The notes beneath the pieces are model-generated. The model saw nothing but the letters and a program-made list of their open reading frames with translations. It had not been told where the DNA came from and searched no databases. 55,878 nt of DNA, from NCBI GenBank assembly GCA_947477745.1, contig CANJUF010000021.1:1-55878 (forward strand), read 5' to 3'. The position numbers and the translations under genes are program-made. Numbering within the stretch: position 1 is the first letter of the stretch; every line of letters starts with the position of its first letter. Positions 8,890 to 19,005 of the stretch are shown here, piece by piece. The stretch is from Sphingomonadaceae bacterium. GTDB lineage: Bacteria > Pseudomonadota > Alphaproteobacteria > Sphingomonadales > Sphingomonadaceae.

Positions 8890-9881
8890 TGCCAGCCCTC
8901 CACCTGCCGCACCGGCCGGGTCAGCACGTCGAGGCAGGCCATGCGGATGGCGACGCCCATTTCCACCTGGCGAGTGATCAGCGAGCGGTCGACCAGATCG
9001 GCGACAGTGCTGTCGATCTCGATCCCGCGGTTCATCGGGCCGGGATGCATCACCAGGGTATCGGGCCGGGTGCGGGCGAGCCGCGCCTCGGTCAGGCCGT
9101 AAAGGTGGCGGTATTCGCGCGGGCTAGGGATGAACTGGCCTTCCATCCGTTCGGTCTGGAGGCGCAGCATCATCACCACGTCCGCGCCTTCCAGGGCCTT
9201 GTCGAAATTATGGAACGGCTCGACCTTCATCTGTTCGATCGCGGCGGGCATCAGCGCGGGCGGCGCACAGACACGCACCCGCGCGCCGAGCGAGGTGAGG
9301 CACAGGATATTGGAGCGCGCGACGCGGCTGTGCAGGATGTCGCCGCAGATCACCACGCACAGCCCGTCGATCCTGCCTTTGGCGTGGCGGATGGTCAGCG
9401 CGTCGAGCAGCCCCTGGGTTGGGTGCTCATGCTGGCCGTCGCCCGCGTTGAGCACCGGGCAATCGACCTTATCGGCGATCAGCTGCACCGCGCCCGAACT
9501 GCCGTGGCGGATGACGATGGCGTCGGCATGCATGGCATTCAGCGTCATCGCCGTATCGATCAGCGTCTCGCCCTTTTTGATCGAGCTTTGCCCGGCGTGC
9601 ATGTTGACCACGTCCGCACCCAGCCGCTTGCCCGCGATCTCGAAGCTGAGCAGCGTGCGGGTCGAGTTTTCGAAGAACGCATTGATGATGGTCAGGCCCG
9701 CGAGCCGGTCGTCCCGCTTTTGCGAGAGGCGGTTGAAGCCGACCCATTGTTCGGCCTCGTCGAGCAGGAACAGGATCTCGTGCGGGGCAAGCCCGCCGAC
9801 GCCGACAAGGTCGCGGTGCGGGAATGCCGCCGAACCCGGAGGGTAAGGTGAAGCCGAAGATGTCATTAAAGTCGAGGCCAT
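8886..9881 (-). CDS. pyrB: Aspartate carbamoyltransferase catalytic subunit
   Basis: PyrB condenses carbamoyl phosphate with aspartate in the first committed step of pyrimidine synthesis. The 331-residue protein keeps the carbamoyl-phosphate loop [11 protein letters not shown], the [10 protein letters not shown] motif and the HPGPMNRG segment of the aspartate domain. A 30-residue N-terminal extension rich in Ser/Pro precedes the first conserved helix. A second Met five codons in could be the real start, and neither start has a clear ribosome site. It is the first gene of a two-gene operon with the dihydroorotase-like partner. Confidence 0.95.
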   Translation of the reverse strand: MASTLMTSSASPYPPGSAAFPHRDLVGVGGLAPHEILFLLDEAEQWVGFNRLSQKRDDRLAGLTIINAFFENSTRTLLSFEIAGKRLGADVVNMHAGQSSIKKGETLIDTAMTLNAMHADAIVIRHGSSGAVQLIADKVDCPVLNAGDGQHEHPTQGLLDALTIRHAKGRIDGLCVVICGDILHSRVARSNILCLTSLGARVRVCAPPALMPAAIEQMKVEPFHNFDKALEGADVVMMLRLQTERMEGQFIPSPREYRHLYGLTEARLARTRPDTLVMHPGPMNRGIEIDSTVADLVDRSLITRQVEMGVAIRMACLDVLTRPVRQVEGWQ

Positions 9882-9966
9882 AGGAGCAGTTTCGCCCTAC
9901 CTCAAGCAATTTGCCGCGAGCCGCATAGCTGCTATGCACCGATCCAGCCCCGAGGATGGAGACGTC

Positions 9967-11856
9967 ATGGAATTCGCGCGCAAGGTCTGGAAAGTACTGG
10001 TCGCGGTCAAGGATGGCCTAGCGCTGCTTGTCCTGCTGATGTTCTTCGGCCTGCTTTATGCCGTGCTTTCGGCAAGGCCCGGCGCAGCCGCGGTCGAAGA
10101 CGGCGCGCTGCTCCTCAAGCTCGACGGTTTCGTGGTCGAGGAGCCGAGCGCGCCCGATCCGCTGACCCTGCTGATGTCGCAGCAGGCCCCGGTCGGCGAA
10201 TACCGCGCCCGCGATGTGGTGCGGGCGCTGCGCACGGCGGCCAGGGACGAGCGGGTCAAGCTCGTCGCCCTCGACCTTTCGGGTTTCATGGGCGGCGGCA
10301 TGGTGCATCTTCAGGAGATCGGCGAGGCGCTCGATCTGGTGCGCAAGTCGGGCAAGAAGGTCTATACCTTCGGGCTCGCCTATCTCGATGACGGCCTGTT
10401 GCTTGCGGCCCATTCGGACGAGGTCTGGATCGACCCGCACGGCGGGGCCTTCATCACCGGGCCGGGCAGCCAGCGGCTCTACTATGCCGGCCTGCTCGAG
10501 AAGATCAAAGTGAAGGTCAACGTGTTCCGCGTCGGCACCTTCAAGAGCGCGGTCGAACCCTATCTGCTGAGCAGCCCTTCCGAAGCTTCGCGGCGCTCCG
10601 ACGATGCGCTTTACGGCGCGCTGTGGCAGGCTTGGCAGGCCGATTACCGCAAGGCGCGGCCCAAAGTCGATATTGGCCGCGTAACCGGCGATTCGCTTGC
10701 CTGGATCAAGGAATCGGGCGGCGATTCCGCCATGGCAGCTAAAGCCGCCGGTCTGGTCGACCGGATCGGCACCAGCAGCGACTTCAATCGCCGTCTGCGC
10801 GAACTCGCCGGGGAAGCCCCGCGCGACGACAGCTTCGAGGCCTTCGCTCACACCGACCTTGCGACCTGGCTGGACGCCAACCCCGAGGAAAAGCCGGGCA
10901 AGGCGATCGGCGTGGTGACCATAGCGGGCGAAATCCTAAACGGCGATGAGGGACCGGGCGTCGCAGGCGCGGAGCGCATCGTCGGCGTTCTGGAGGACGC
11001 GCTCGACGATGATCTCGCGGCGCTGGTGGTGCGCGTCGATTCGCCCGGCGGGGCGCTTATGGGCTCGGAACATATCCGCAGGGCCTTGCTGCGCTTCAAG
11101 GACAAGAAGGTGCCGATCGTCGTGTCGATGGCCAATCTCGGCGCGAGCGGCGGATATTGGGTGTCGACGCCCGCCTCACGGATCTATGCCGAGCCGGCGA
11201 CCATTACCGGCTCGATCGGGGTATTTGCGGTCATGCCGACCTTCGGCGAGGCGCTAGGCCAGGTCGGCATCAACGAGGACGGGGTGAAAACGACGCCGCT
11301 CACCGGCGAGCCGAATGTGATCGGCGGCATCTCGCCGCAGGTAAGCGAGCTGATTCAAGCCAATATCGAAAAGAGCTACCGCGAATTCACAGCTCTCGTC
11401 GCGCACTCTCGCGGAATTTCGGCTGAGCGCGCGCCCGACTGGGCCGAGGGCCGTCCGTGGGACGGCGGCACTGCGCGCCAGCTTGGTCTGGTCGACGAGT
11501 TCGGCGGCCTCGACGAGGCGCTTGCCCATGCGGCCAAGCTCGCCAAGCTAGATGAAGGCGATTGGCACGCCGAATACCTGGGGCAGGAGCCGACTAGCCC
11601 GCTGGCGGCCGTGTTGAAGCGGTTCGGATCGGGCGGGGCCTCCGTGAGCGTCCACGACGATTTCTTCGCCACCCTTGCACGCCGTCAGACCAATCTGTTT
11701 GCGCGGCTCGAGGCTTCGCTCCGCGGCATGACCGAAACCCGCGGGGTTCAGGCGATGTGCGAGGAATGCCCGGTGCTGGGCAATGCGCCCGCCCGCCGCA
11801 ATGACGGCGCGGACGCCGGGCTGATCCTGTCTCTATTGAAAGCTATAGCGGGGTAG
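9967..11856 (+). CDS. sppA: Signal peptide peptidase SppA, 67-kDa type
   Basis: This membrane-anchored serine protease digests signal peptides left in the inner membrane. The 629-residue protein has one N-terminal transmembrane segment (LALLVLLMFFGLLYAVL) and two tandem ClpP-fold halves, as in E. coli SppA. The catalytic Lys lies in the first half in RVGTFKSAVEPY and the nucleophilic Ser in the second half in NLGASGGYW. The ATG at 9967 has a GGATGGAG ribosome site; the ATG at 9934 would add a charged, non-conserved leader. It is transcribed divergently from pyrB, and its last 14 bases overlap a small convergent gene. Confidence 0.94.
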   Translation: MEFARKVWKVLVAVKDGLALLVLLMFFGLLYAVLSARPGAAAVEDGALLLKLDGFVVEEPSAPDPLTLLMSQQAPVGEYRARDVVRALRTAARDERVKLVALDLSGFMGGGMVHLQEIGEALDLVRKSGKKVYTFGLAYLDDGLLLAAHSDEVWIDPHGGAFITGPGSQRLYYAGLLEKIKVKVNVFRVGTFKSAVEPYLLSSPSEASRRSDDALYGALWQAWQADYRKARPKVDIGRVTGDSLAWIKESGGDSAMAAKAAGLVDRIGTSSDFNRRLRELAGEAPRDDSFEAFAHTDLATWLDANPEEKPGKAIGVVTIAGEILNGDEGPGVAGAERIVGVLEDALDDDLAALVVRVDSPGGALMGSEHIRRALLRFKDKKVPIVVSMANLGASGGYWVSTPASRIYAEPATITGSIGVFAVMPTFGEALGQVGINEDGVKTTPLTGEPNVIGGISPQVSELIQANIEKSYREFTALVAHSRGISAERAPDWAEGRPWDGGTARQLGLVDEFGGLDEALAHAAKLAKLDEGDWHAEYLGQEPTSPLAAVLKRFGSGGASVSVHDDFFATLARRQTNLFARLEASLRGMTETRGVQAMCEECPVLGNAPARRNDGADAGLILSLLKAIAG

Positions 11857-12016
11857 GCTGTTCGTCCGGCGCATCGCCGGGTTCGATGATGTCCGGCCCG
11901 ATGTCGGGCGCCTCGTCGGGCGGCGGCTGCGGCCCCGGATCGGGTGTCAGCGGCGGCGTTTCTGGCGGCGAGTGCGGCTCGATGCGGTCGGGAGCGGGAT
12001 CTGGCTGGGTAGCCAT
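11843..12016 (-). CDS. Small proline-rich acidic protein of unknown function
   Basis: This 57-residue open frame encodes a protein rich in Pro, Asp and Glu (for example PETPPLTPDPGPQPPPDEAP). It has no hydrophobic segment or fold signature and is probably disordered. The ATG at 12016 has an AAAGG site nine bases upstream. It overlaps the end of convergent sppA by 14 bases. I recall similar short proline-rich proteins in sphingomonads, which supports it as a real gene, but I cannot assign a function. Confidence 0.6.
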   Translation of the reverse strand: MATQPDPAPDRIEPHSPPETPPLTPDPGPQPPPDEAPDIGPDIIEPGDAPDEQPTPL

Positions 12017-12169
12017 GGCAATGCCTTTCAATGGGAGTGTTGCATCCCATCTGGGCATCGCAAGGTCGGGGTGCAAGCGCCGCGCTTGCCCTTTGGGCAG
12101 AGTGCTTCTAAGGGCACGCACTTGGATTTCAGGCCGCCCCCGTGCGGCCATCGTGGCAGAGTTTTATCC

Positions 12170-12254
12170 GCGGGCGTGGCGGAACTGGTAGACGCAGCAG
12201 GTTTAGGTCCTGCCATCGCAAGATGTGGGGGTTCGAGTCCCTTCGCCCGCACCA
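12170..12254 (+). tRNA. tRNA-Leu (anticodon TAG)
   Basis: A class II tRNA of 85 nt with acceptor stem GCGGGCG pairing with CGCCCGC and encoded CCA. The D-arm is GCGGAACTGGTAGACGC and the anticodon loop TTTAGGT lies between GCAGG and CCTGC, giving UAG (codons CUA/CUN). The variable arm is long, and the T-arm contains GGTTCGAGTCC. It lies 56 bases upstream of tig on the same strand. Confidence 0.97.
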
Positions 12255-12310
12255 GCAAGCCCGCCGCCGGATAGAGCGACGCCGCCCATTGCAGGAAGGT
12301 TTCGTTTACC

Positions 12311-13858
12311 ATGCAGATTGTCGAGACAACCAACGACGGCCTGAAGCGCGCTTACACCGTCACCATTACCGCCAAGCAGATTTCCGAGCAGATCGAAGGC
12401 GAAGTGAAGCGTATGGCGCCGCAAGTGCGCATGCCCGGCTTCCGCCCCGGCAAGGTGCCCGCCAACCTCATCCGCAAGATGCACGGCCCCGCGCTGCATC
12501 AGGATGCGCTGAACACCTCGATCCGCGAGGCGATGGACAAGCTGGTCGAAGACAATGCGCTGCGCCCCGCGATGCAGCCGCAGATCGAGCTTGGCGAAGG
12601 CTATGAAGAAGGCAAGGACGCCGAGCTTTCGGTCAGCCTCGAAGTTCTTCCCAAGATCGAAGCGCCCAAGATCGAGGGTATGAAGATCGAGAAGCTGGTC
12701 GTGCCGGTCGCCGAAGCGCAGGTCGACGAGGCCGTGGAGCGGATCGCGGGTCAGCAGAAGAGCTTTACCACCAAGGACAAGCGCAAGGTGCAGGACGGCG
12801 ATCAGGTCGTGTGCGATTTCGTCGGCAAGGTCGACGGCGTCGCCTTTGAAGGCGGCGGTGCCGAGCAGCAGCCGATCGAGATCGGCGCAAACCGCCTGAT
12901 CCCCGGCTTCGAGGAACAGCTGGTCGGCCTCAAGGCGGGCGATGAAAAGCAGATCACCGTCACCTTCCCCGACGACTATCCTGCCGAGAACCTCAAGGGC
13001 AAGGAAGCGACCTTCGACATTACCGTTCACGAAGTGAAGGTGCCGGGCGAGACCAAGATTGATGACGAGTTCGCCAAAAACCTTGGGCTCGAAGGGCTTG
13101 AGCAGCTGCGCACGCTGATGCGCGGCCAGCTCGAGCAGGAAACCGCCGGGCTCACCCGCACCCAGATGAAGCGCGCGCTGCTCGACCAGCTGGCTGCCGG
13201 CCACGATTTCGATGTGCCACCCTCGATGGTCGAGGCCGAGTTCGAGCAGATCTGGATGCAGCTTCAGCAGGAAGCCGCGCGCGAGGAGGATCCCGCCGCC
13301 GCGCTCAAGGAAATCGAGGACGAGAAGGACGATTATCGCACCATAGCCGAGCGCCGCGTGCGTCTGGGCCTGCTGCTGTCCGAAATCGGCCAGGCCAACG
13401 CGGTGCAGGTTACGGCGCAGGAAATGCAGCAGCTGATGATGCAGGCCGCGCAGCAGTATCGCCCCGAGGATCGCGAGCGGTTCTTCCAGTTTGTCCAGTC
13501 CGACCCGATGGCCGCCGCGCAGCTGCGCGCGCCGCTCTATGAGGACAAGGTCATCGATTTCCTGATCGAACAGGCCGAGGTGACGACGCGCGAGGTGACT
13601 CGCGAGGAGCTTCAGGCCGCGATCGAGGCGGACAGCGATTCAGCTACGGCCAAGAAGCCTGCCGCGAAGAAAACGCCGGCCAAGAAGGCCGCGAAGTCGG
13701 CTCCGGGCGACGAAGATAATCCAGCCGCTGAAAAGCCTGCTGTTAAAAAACCTGCCGCCGCGAAAAAAGCCGATGCCGACGCGCCCGCCAAGCCTGCAGC
13801 GAAGAAAGCAGCTGCCGACAAGAAGCCCGCTGCGAAGAAGCCTGCCGCCAAGGCGTGA
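12311..13858 (+). CDS. tig: Trigger factor with extended Lys/Ala/Pro-rich C-terminal tail
   Basis: Trigger factor is the ribosome-bound chaperone and peptidyl-prolyl isomerase that meets nascent chains at the exit tunnel. The ribosome-docking signature GFRPGKVP lies near residue 38. The FKBP-like PPIase domain covers about 150-250 (GDQVVCDFVGKVDGVAFEGG), and the helical chaperone arms follow to about 440. Residues 445-515 are a low-complexity tail of repeated KKPAAKK/KKTPAKK units, well beyond the roughly 430-residue E. coli protein. Such a basic, disordered tail might add RNA or ribosome affinity; that is inference. The gene heads the tig-clpP-clpX cluster. Confidence 0.96.
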   Translation: MQIVETTNDGLKRAYTVTITAKQISEQIEGEVKRMAPQVRMPGFRPGKVPANLIRKMHGPALHQDALNTSIREAMDKLVEDNALRPAMQPQIELGEGYEEGKDAELSVSLEVLPKIEAPKIEGMKIEKLVVPVAEAQVDEAVERIAGQQKSFTTKDKRKVQDGDQVVCDFVGKVDGVAFEGGGAEQQPIEIGANRLIPGFEEQLVGLKAGDEKQITVTFPDDYPAENLKGKEATFDITVHEVKVPGETKIDDEFAKNLGLEGLEQLRTLMRGQLEQETAGLTRTQMKRALLDQLAAGHDFDVPPSMVEAEFEQIWMQLQQEAAREEDPAAALKEIEDEKDDYRTIAERRVRLGLLLSEIGQANAVQVTAQEMQQLMMQAAQQYRPEDRERFFQFVQSDPMAAAQLRAPLYEDKVIDFLIEQAEVTTREVTREELQAAIEADSDSATAKKPAAKKTPAKKAAKSAPGDEDNPAAEKPAVKKPAAAKKADADAPAKPAAKKAAADKKPAAKKPAAKA

Positions 13859-13941
13859 TCGCGCGGGCGTATTCGGGTTAACGCACTTGAACATCGGCGC
13901 GCGGCACGCGACATAGGCGGACCAATCACACGAGGACTCCC

Positions 13942-14649
13942 ATGATCGACCTGTTCGGGCGCAACGATGCGCAGGGCCACTTCACTACCGATCCCGTCAC
14001 CGGCGCCTTGGTGCCAATGGTCGTCGAGCAGACCAGCCGGGGCGAGCGCAGCTTCGATATCTTCTCGCGCCTGCTGCGCGAACGCATTGTCTTCGTGACC
14101 GGGCAGGTCGAGGACAACATGGCCTCGCTGATCGTCGCCCAGCTGCTATTTCTCGAATCGGAGAACCCGTCGAAGGACATCTCGATGTACATCAACTCGC
14201 CGGGCGGCGTGGTGACGGCTGGTCTCGCGATCTACGACACCATGCAATATATCCGCCCGCGCGTTTCGACCGTGTGCATCGGCCAGGCTGCCTCGATGGG
14301 CAGCTTCCTGCTTGCCGCCGGCGAGCCAGGCATGCGCATCGCCCTGCCGAGCGCGCGGATCATGGTTCACCAGCCCTCGGGCGGTGCGCGCGGCATGGCC
14401 TCGGATATCGAGATCCAGGCCAAGGAAATCCTCCGAATCCGAGCACGTATGAACGATCTTTACGTCAAGTTCACGGGCCGCACGCTTGAGGAGATCGAGC
14501 GGGCGCTGGATCGCGACACCTTCCTCGAAGCCGAGGAAGCCAAGGCCTTCGGCATTGTCGACAAGGTCTTCGAAAGCCGTCCCGATGCGGAAAAGCAGAC
14601 CGACGATGACGCCAAGGAAGCGGGTAAGGGCAAGGGCTCTGATTCCTGA
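13942..14649 (+). CDS. clpP: ATP-dependent Clp protease proteolytic subunit
   Basis: ClpP forms the barrel-shaped serine protease that pairs with ClpX or ClpA. The 235-residue protein has the complete triad: Ser118 in GQAASMGSF, His143 in MVHQPSGG and Asp192 in LDRDTFL. A short N-terminal propeptide-like stretch leads to the conserved start ([15 protein letters not shown]). About 25 C-terminal residues (after VFESRP) are charged and probably flexible. It lies between tig and clpX, the usual bacterial order. Confidence 0.97.
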   Translation: MIDLFGRNDAQGHFTTDPVTGALVPMVVEQTSRGERSFDIFSRLLRERIVFVTGQVEDNMASLIVAQLLFLESENPSKDISMYINSPGGVVTAGLAIYDTMQYIRPRVSTVCIGQAASMGSFLLAAGEPGMRIALPSARIMVHQPSGGARGMASDIEIQAKEILRIRARMNDLYVKFTGRTLEEIERALDRDTFLEAEEAKAFGIVDKVFESRPDAEKQTDDDAKEAGKGKGSDS

Positions 14650-14770
14650 CGGCCACCGCTTTCAGCCTTGTGCAAGCATTTGCGCGCTATAAGGCAGGAT
14701 TGATAAATGCGCCCGGCTGGCTAATCTTGGCGAGTCGTCCCCCATCGGCGCAGCAGCAGAGAACGAGACA

Positions 14771-16027
<1,257 letters not shown>

Positions 16028-16032
16028 GTGCT

Positions 16033-16064
16033 GTCCCTCCCGGTCGCTGCGCGACAGGAGGGAC
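16033..16064. terminator. Hairpin between convergent clpX and CDF exporter genes
   Basis: GTCCCTCC and GGAGGGAC form a perfect 8-base stem, with a nested TCGC/GCGA pair in the loop. It sits 5 bases after the clpX stop and 7 bases before the stop of the convergent gene. There is no T-run on either side, so it may act as a boundary hairpin or transcript-end stabiliser rather than a classic terminator. Confidence 0.5.
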
Positions 16065-16071
16065 CATCTCG

Positions 16072-16998
16072 CTAAACCACCCCGTCACTCTCCAGCGCGC
16101 ATTCCGCGCCGCCCGCCGTCTCGATCTGGATCGTGGGATGGCCGATGGCGAAGCGGTGATGCAGTTCGTGCGCGACCTCGTGCAGGAACCCGTCGCCCGG
16201 CAGCGCGCCCGGCATCACCAGATGCGCGGTCAAAGCCGTCTCAGTCGTGCTCATCGGCCAGACGTGGAGATCGTGGACTGCGCTCACGCCCGGCTGCGCT
16301 GACAGAAATGCGCGCACTTCGCTCACGTCGATGCTTTCGGGCGCGGCGAGCAGCCCCATGCGCAGCGAATCCTTCAAGAGGCCCCAGCTCGACCAGCCGA
16401 TCACCAAACAAATCGCCAGCGATGTCAGCGGATCGATCAAGGCCACGCCGGTGAACATCACCGCCATGCCCGCCACGACCACGCCCGCCGAAACCGCGGC
16501 GTCGCCCATCAGGTGCAGAAAGGCGGCGCGCACGTTGAGATCGGCCTTGCGTCCCCGCGCGAACAGCCAGGCCGAAAATCCGTTGATGACGATGCCCAGC
16601 GCCGCGACCGTGATCATCATGGCGCCTTCGACCGGAGCGGGATCGGAAATGCGGCGGATCGTCTCGACCAGGATAGCGCCCACCGCCAGCCACAGCAGCG
16701 CCGCATTGGCCAGAGCGGCAAGGATCGAGGAGCTTTTGAGGCCATAGGTAAAGCGCTCGCTTGGCGGGCGGGCCGCCAGCGTGTTCGCGGCCCAGGCAAG
16801 CAGCAGCGCCAGCACGTCGGACAGGTTGTGCCCGGCGTCCGCAATCAGCGCCATCGAGCCGCTGATAATGCCGGCGGCGATCTCGGCGGCGGTGAACCCG
16901 AGATTGAGGACCACTGCTACGGCAAACGCCTGTCCTTTGCCGACAGAGGTCATCGAACCGTGGTGATGATGGTCGTGGTGAGGGTGGCCTGCGGTCAT
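16072..16998 (-). CDS. Cation diffusion facilitator (CzcD/ZitB-like) metal exporter
   Basis: This 308-residue inner-membrane protein exchanges cytoplasmic Zn2+ (or Co2+/Cd2+) for protons. A His-rich N terminus (GHPHHDHHHHG) precedes six transmembrane segments. Transport-site motifs are HNLSD in TM2 (ALIADAGHNLSD) and HLMGD in TM5, the HxxxD pairs of the zinc-transporting group. The cytoplasmic C-terminal domain from about residue 210 has the ferredoxin-like metallochaperone fold (VSAVHDLHVWPMSTTETALTAH). It stands alone and converges on clpX. No regulator gene is adjacent, so the control is not visible. Confidence 0.93.
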   Translation of the reverse strand: MTAGHPHHDHHHHGSMTSVGKGQAFAVAVVLNLGFTAAEIAAGIISGSMALIADAGHNLSDVLALLLAWAANTLAARPPSERFTYGLKSSSILAALANAALLWLAVGAILVETIRRISDPAPVEGAMMITVAALGIVINGFSAWLFARGRKADLNVRAAFLHLMGDAAVSAGVVVAGMAVMFTGVALIDPLTSLAICLVIGWSSWGLLKDSLRMGLLAAPESIDVSEVRAFLSAQPGVSAVHDLHVWPMSTTETALTAHLVMPGALPGDGFLHEVAHELHHRFAIGHPTIQIETAGGAECALESDGVV

Positions 16999-17061
16999 GG
17001 TCGCCGCTTCGCACGCGCGAGCTGCCCCTTCAAGCGATGTGGTAACGTATCCTGCGCGGAA

Positions 17062-17781
17062 TTATTGATAGATGCAGGCGTCGAGTCCGTCGCGGCGCAC
17101 CGATCCGATCCGTGCGGCGATGGTGTTGCCATAGCGGCGGGTAAAGCCGCGCGGATTGTTGACGCTGCGCTTCTTGGGGCTGGGCAGCGCTGCGGCCATG
17201 CGGGCCGCCTCGGCGCGGCTGAGGCGTGCGGCGGACTTGTGGAAATAGCGCTGCGCCCCCGCCTCGGCCCCGTAAGTGCCGATGCCGGTCTCTGCCACGT
17301 TGAGGTAGACCTCCATGATCCGGCGCTTGTCCCACAGCGTCTCGATCAGGAAGGTGAACCACACTTCAAGGCCCTTGCGCGCCCAGCGGTCCCAGCCGCT
17401 GCCCTGCCAAAGGAACACGTTCTTGGCGGTCTGCTGGCTGATGGTGGACCCGCCGCGCATTCGCTTGCCCTGGGCGTTGCGCAGCGCGGCTTTCTCGATG
17501 GCCTCCTGATCGAAGCCATTGTGGGTGCAGAACTTCCCGTCTTCGCCCGCGATCACGGCAGAGACCATGTTGCGGTCGATCCGCGAAAGCGGGGTCCAGT
17601 CCTTGGTGAAGCCGTTTTCGTCGGCAATCATCGTGATCGTGATCGGCACCGGCACAAACCGGTAGACCAGCGTCAGACCAATGCTGATCGCCAGGAACCA
17701 GATCACCACCTTTGTCACGAACCGCAGCATTCGCGTCGCTATCCCCGTTTTCGCACGCCTCGGTCTGTAATCGAAGGCCAT
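17062..17781 (-). CDS. mtgA: Monofunctional biosynthetic peptidoglycan transglycosylase
   Basis: MtgA polymerises lipid II into glycan strands in the periplasm. The 239-residue protein has an N-terminal membrane anchor (VVIWFLAISIGLTLVY). A GT51 domain follows with its five motifs, including IAGEDGKFCTHNGFD (catalytic Glu in ED), RGGSTISQQTAKNVFLW, RKGLEVWFTFLIE and EVYLNVAETGIGTYG. There is no transpeptidase domain, which separates it from class A PBPs. It is a single gene, 63 bases after the CDF exporter start on the same strand. A repeat element lies directly upstream. Confidence 0.96.
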   Translation of the reverse strand: MAFDYRPRRAKTGIATRMLRFVTKVVIWFLAISIGLTLVYRFVPVPITITMIADENGFTKDWTPLSRIDRNMVSAVIAGEDGKFCTHNGFDQEAIEKAALRNAQGKRMRGGSTISQQTAKNVFLWQGSGWDRWARKGLEVWFTFLIETLWDKRRIMEVYLNVAETGIGTYGAEAGAQRYFHKSAARLSRAEAARMAAALPSPKKRSVNNPRGFTRRYGNTIAARIGSVRRDGLDACIYQ

Positions 17782-17790
17782 GGCGCGCTT

Positions 17791-17863
17791 AGAGCATCGC
17801 CGCGAAAAAGTGGGAACCGGTTTTTGACCTGGCAGTCAACTTCGTTTCCGCATCAGGCGATGC
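17791..17863. repeat. Dispersed palindromic repeat, interrupted copy
   Basis: The core GAAAAAGTGGGAACCGGTTT is shared exactly with a second copy at 44211-44258. Outer arms GCATCGC (17794-17800) and GCGATGC (17857-17863) are also shared. Relative to the other copy, this one has about 25 extra bases between the inner and outer right arms. It is intergenic, upstream of mtgA. Related intergenic repeats are abundant in alphaproteobacteria. Confidence 0.8.
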
Positions 17864-17930
17864 GACAAGTGGAAAATCAGCGGGTCAGGTGGGGTGATGG
17901 CAATCGCCGCCAGGCGATTGGCGGGCCAAC

Positions 17931-17961
17931 AAAAACCCCGCCCCGGAAGTCCGGAGCGGGG
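17931..17961 (-). terminator. Rho-independent terminator of rpoH
   Basis: On the minus strand CCCCGCTCCGG pairs with CCGGGGCGGGG around an ACTT loop and is followed directly by TTTTTG. It begins 25 bases after the rpoH stop. Confidence 0.9.
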
Positions 17962-17986
17962 CGATTTGTTCGTTCTACAAACCAGA

Positions 17987-18883
17987 TCAGGCGGGCAGCA
18001 GCCTGCGGTCCGTGGCAATGCGGGTCATCGCGCGTTGCAGCTTTTCGAAAGCGCGCACCTCGATCTGGCGCACGCGCTCACGGCTGACCTTGTAGACCTG
18101 GCTCAGCTCTTCAAGCGTGCGGGGCTCGTCGGTCAGGCGGCGTTCGGTCAGGATATCGCGCTCGCGCTCGTTGAGCGCGCCCATCGCCTCGAGCAGCAGG
18201 TCGTGGCGCATGGCCTTTTCCTCGGCCTCGGCGACCAGTTCGTCCTGCAACGGGGTGTCATCCTCGAGGATGTCCTGCCACTGGCCTTCGCCTTCCTCGC
18301 GCAGCGAGACGTTGAGCGAGGCATCGCCGCCCATCATCATGCGCCGGTTCATATTGACGACCTCGGTCTCCGACACACCGAGCGTGGTGGCGATCGTGGT
18401 CACGTCGCGCGGATGAAGATCGCTGTCTTCGTAGGCATCGAGATTCTTCTTCATGCGGCGCAGGTTGAAGAATAGCTTCTTCTGCGCGGCGGTGGTGCCC
18501 ATCTTGACGAGGCTCCAACTGCGCAGGATGAACTCCTGCATCGAGGCCTTGATCCACCACATCGCGTAAGTCGCGAGGCGGAAGCCGCGATCGGGCTCGA
18601 ACTTCTTGACGCCCTGCATCAGGCCGATATTGCCTTCGGAGATAAGCTCGGACACGGGCAGGCCATAGCCGCGATAGCCCATCGCGATCTTCGCGACGAG
18701 ACGCAGGTGGCTGGTTACCAGCTGCGCGGCGGCATCGGGATCCTCGTGTTCCTGATAACGCTTGGCGAGCATGTATTCCTGCTCGGGCTTGAGCACCGGG
18801 AACTTCTTGATTTCGGAAAGATATCTGTTGAGGCTTTGTTCGCCGCCCAGCGACGGCACGGCCGGCAGGTTGCGTTGCGACAT
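17987..18883 (-). CDS. rpoH: RNA polymerase heat-shock sigma factor RpoH (sigma-32)
   Basis: RpoH directs RNA polymerase to chaperone and protease promoters. The 298-residue protein has sigma region 2 (NIGLMQGVKKFEPDRGFRLATYAMWWIKASM), the diagnostic RpoH box QKKLFFNLR near residue 133, and region 4 with a helix-turn-helix (TLEELSQVYKVSRERVRQIE). It is followed by its own terminator. The 122 bases upstream are AT-rich near 18960-19005 and probably hold its promoter, but I cannot define -35/-10 elements. A plausible target, clpB, lies in the same window. Confidence 0.97.
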   Translation of the reverse strand: MSQRNLPAVPSLGGEQSLNRYLSEIKKFPVLKPEQEYMLAKRYQEHEDPDAAAQLVTSHLRLVAKIAMGYRGYGLPVSELISEGNIGLMQGVKKFEPDRGFRLATYAMWWIKASMQEFILRSWSLVKMGTTAAQKKLFFNLRRMKKNLDAYEDSDLHPRDVTTIATTLGVSETEVVNMNRRMMMGGDASLNVSLREEGEGQWQDILEDDTPLQDELVAEAEEKAMRHDLLLEAMGALNERERDILTERRLTDEPRTLEELSQVYKVSRERVRQIEVRAFEKLQRAMTRIATDRRLLPA

Positions 18884-19005
18884 GATGTACTTCCGTCCTT
18901 TCTGTGTCGACCTGCGGTCTCGGACCCATTCCCGGCATCCGAAGCTGCGGTCACGCCTTGCTTATTATCACAAATGTGCAAAAATTGCTACTATAATCGC
19001 TAATC

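Noticed and set aside
16513..18087. 524-codon plus-strand frame across the CDF exporter, mtgA and rpoH end
   Set aside because: It is antisense to three well-supported genes and crosses the rpoH terminator, typical of high-GC shadow frames.
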